Assembly (NCBI GenBank): GCA_902613545.1 | Contig: CACMHW010000007.1 | Span: 1-35,946, forward strand | Source: an uncultured Pelagibacteraceae bacterium | GTDB taxonomy: Bacteria; Pseudomonadota; Alphaproteobacteria; Pelagibacterales; Pelagibacteraceae | Direction of reading: 5' to 3' | Length of the DNA stretch: 35,946 nucleotides | Shown: one piece after another, positions 33,969 through 35,946 of the stretch | Numbering within the stretch: the first letter of the stretch is position 1 | How the letters are laid out: each line of letters opens with the position of its first letter | Position numbers and translations under genes: made by a program | Notes under the pieces: model-generated | Seen by the model: only the letters and a program-made list of their open reading frames with translations | Databases searched by the model: none | Told to the model about the DNA's origin: nothing

Positions 33969-35946
33969 TTATTTTAAAATATTTGCAGATTTTAAAATAA
34001 AAGAATATTCTTCAGCCAGTTCCGTGATCGCATTGTCGCGCCCAGACATACCACCATGGCCTGCGGCTTCCATTTTACACTTTAATAATTGTATATTGTT
34101 ATCACTTTTTTTATCTCTAAGTTTTGCAATATATTTTACTGGCTCAGAGTAAAGAACTCTGTTGTCAAAAAGAGAAGTTGTAATAAGCATCGGCGGGTAA
34201 TCTTTTTTATCAAGATTGTTATAGGGCGCATAAGATAAAATATATTTAAAGTATTCTTTACTTTTTATCGGGTTTCCCCACATTTCCCATTCACCTGGAG
34301 TTAATGGTAATTTTTCATTTAACATTGTTGTCATTGTGTCAACAAATGGAACTAACAAAAGCATCCCAAAAAATAAATCTGGCGCCATATTCGCTACTGC
34401 TCCACCCGTTAGACCGCCTGCAGAACCGCCATAGAAACAAATACCGCCTTTATACGTATACCTTTGTTCTATAAGATGATTGGCGCAAGCTATATAATCT
34501 AAAAAAGTATTTTTTTTAAATTTCTTTTTACCTTTTTCATGGTGTTTATCTCCTAAGTCTCCGCCACCTCTAACATGCGCTATGGCAAAAATTATTCCTC
34601 TATCAATCAAACAAAATCTTGAGGCACTAAACGATGGAGAGATGCTATGTTTGTATGCTCCGTAAGCATATAAAAGAATTTTTGAATTTCCATCTTGTTT
34701 TGCTGTTTTTAATCTGACCAAACTAATAGGTATCATTTGACCATCATGAGATTCAGCCTTTATTCTTTCAACAATATATTTATTAGCATCATGCCCTGAT
34801 GGAATTTCTATCTCTTTAACTAATTTTTTTTCCTTCGAGACGATGTTATATTCATATACTCTTCCTGGGGTAGCCATACTTTCCCAGCCAACTCTTATTA
34901 TTGTGGTATTAGTATCTCTTTGCATTAAAGAAATACTTGGAACTCCTATTGCTTCATCTGAAACTTTAATTTCTTCTTCTTTGTTGGTTTTTATATCCCT
35001 TACATAAAGTTTTGTAATAGCATCAGACTTTTCTGATCTAAGAATATAGTCGTCTAAAAATTCTAATCCACCAATAACGGTTTCCTCTTTAGGTGGAAGG
35101 AAAACTTCTAATTTATTTATTTGGTCATTTTTACATCTCAGCACTTTATAATCTCTAGCTTCTTCATTTGTGTGCACATAAAAAAACCCCTGCCAAGAGT
35201 CTATTGAATAACGAACATCATTTTTCCTTTTTTGAAAAAGAGTAGGATTAATTTCTTTAGTATTTGTGGGAAAAAAATATTCCTCGGTTGTAATATGATC
35301 AGAAGTTCCGATGATGAAATATTTTTCATCAGAAGTAATACCTATACCGCAGGTAAAAGTTTCGTCTTTTTCCTCAAAAATAAGCTGATCTTGATTAGAC
35401 GAAGTTCCAATAACATGTTTAAAAATTTGTCTAGGTCTATGATATTTATCCAGTTTTGAATAAAAAAAACTCTTATTATCTAAAGACCAAGTAACACTTC
35501 CACTAGTATTTTCGATTATATCTTTTTCATTTTTGCCAGTTCTAAGATCTCTTAAATATATTGTATAATACTCTGATCCTTTTAAATCTAGTGAGTAAGC
35601 TATAAAATTATCGCAATAAGAAGTGCTTACTGTCCCAACCCCAAAATATTCTGAACCTGATTTCTTTTTTTCTAAATCACCATCAAAAAAAATTTCCTCG
35701 GGTTTAGAGCCATCAATGAGCTGTCTCATTCGTTTACCATAATTTCCTTTAGCCTCTGTCTTAGTCCAATAATAATATTTTTTATCTTTATATTTTAATC
35801 CAGTATCGTCTAATTTTATTTTACCTTTAATTTCGTTAAATAAATGTTTCTGAAAATCTTTGACATCTTTGAAATAATTCTCAGTAATCTCATTATTAGC
35901 TTCAATATAATCTTTAACTTCTGTATCTAATTTTTTTGGATCTTTT
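33969..35946 (-). CDS. ptrB: Oligopeptidase B (prolyl oligopeptidase family), N-terminus cut by window edge
   Basis: The reading frame stays open through the window end, upstream of the first in-window ATG at 35729, and the extra residues read on as family sequence (GKIKLDDTGLKYKDKKYYYWTKTE). The visible part is 658 residues, so about 30 N-terminal residues lie outside. A seven-bladed propeller precedes an alpha/beta-hydrolase with the catalytic Ser in FYGGSAGGLTGG, Asp in SLFDNRVLYSEPVKY, and His in AAGHGGMSGR. Oligopeptidase B cuts short peptides after Lys/Arg. The true start is not in the window. Confidence 0.93.
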   Translation of the reverse strand, partial: KDPKKLDTEVKDYIEANNEITENYFKDVKDFQKHLFNEIKGKIKLDDTGLKYKDKKYYYWTKTEAKGNYGKRMRQLIDGSKPEEIFFDGDLEKKKSGSEYFGVGTVSTSYCDNFIAYSLDLKGSEYYTIYLRDLRTGKNEKDIIENTSGSVTWSLDNKSFFYSKLDKYHRPRQIFKHVIGTSSNQDQLIFEEKDETFTCGIGITSDEKYFIIGTSDHITTEEYFFPTNTKEINPTLFQKRKNDVRYSIDSWQGFFYVHTNEEARDYKVLRCKNDQINKLEVFLPPKEETVIGGLEFLDDYILRSEKSDAITKLYVRDIKTNKEEEIKVSDEAIGVPSISLMQRDTNTTIIRVGWESMATPGRVYEYNIVSKEKKLVKEIEIPSGHDANKYIVERIKAESHDGQMIPISLVRLKTAKQDGNSKILLYAYGAYKHSISPSFSASRFCLIDRGIIFAIAHVRGGGDLGDKHHEKGKKKFKKNTFLDYIACANHLIEQRYTYKGGICFYGGSAGGLTGGAVANMAPDLFFGMLLLVPFVDTMTTMLNEKLPLTPGEWEMWGNPIKSKEYFKYILSYAPYNNLDKKDYPPMLITTSLFDNRVLYSEPVKYIAKLRDKKSDNNIQLLKCKMEAAGHGGMSGRDNAITELAEEYSFILKSANILK

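Overview
The window is a dense, very AT-rich stretch of a bacterial chromosome (GC roughly 30% by eye). It holds about 34 genes, no stretch of 300 bases without a gene, no rRNA or tRNA, and no mobile element or CRISPR array that I could find. Gene content and order point to a streamlined marine alphaproteobacterium of the SAR11/Pelagibacterales type. The signs are RegB/RegA and ChvG/ChvI two-component systems, ahcY-tsaE-amgK-murU order, Lys/Asn/Ile-rich proteins, tiny intergenic gaps and many overlapping stop/start codons. This assignment is an inference from content, not a database match.

Layout. (1) 1-6841, plus strand: 3' end of mutM, rpsT, dnaA, dnaN, gyrB and regB. recF is not between dnaN and gyrB, and gyrB is short. 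(2) 6851-10999, minus strand: a tightly packed polyamine operon (ornithine/lysine decarboxylase, deoxyhypusine synthase-like protein, N-carbamoylputrescine amidase, agmatine deiminase) lying between regB and its presumed partner regA (11161-11733, plus). (3) 11736-13248, minus: an ABC-2 type ATPase and the biotin transporter BioY. (4) 13291-21761, plus: polA, chvI-chvG, ahcY, tsaE, amgK-like and murU-like genes. (5) gpmA (minus), then a plus-strand run of a VanZ-like membrane protein, a secreted staphylococcal-type nuclease and a lytic-transglycosylase-like lipoprotein. (6) 24011-29240, minus: a four-gene operon msrA - sseA - RND adaptor - RND pump, whose adaptor lacks the usual helical hairpin. 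(7) 29274-35946: DMT exporter, AlkA glycosylase, DUF1330 protein, purine phosphoribosyltransferase facing an AzgA-type purine permease, a small lipoprotein, an Hsp20 chaperone, and most of oligopeptidase B.

Regulation visible in the sequence: a near-perfect sigma-32 promoter followed by a ROSE-like RNA thermometer in front of hsp20; sigma-70-like promoters in front of rpsT, ahcY and msrA placed so that the mRNAs would be nearly leaderless; a strong symmetric hairpin with U-tracts in the divergent regA/decarboxylase region; nested palindromes between rpsT and dnaA; and terminator hairpins between convergent genes near 31.6 kb and 33.4 kb.

The points most worth following are the ROSE-like element, the polyamine operon placed between regB and regA with its U-tract hairpin, the hairpin-less RND adaptor with no outer-membrane channel nearby, and the altered signature motifs in RegB and ChvI. 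I did not find a clear-cut wholly new defence or mobile system here.
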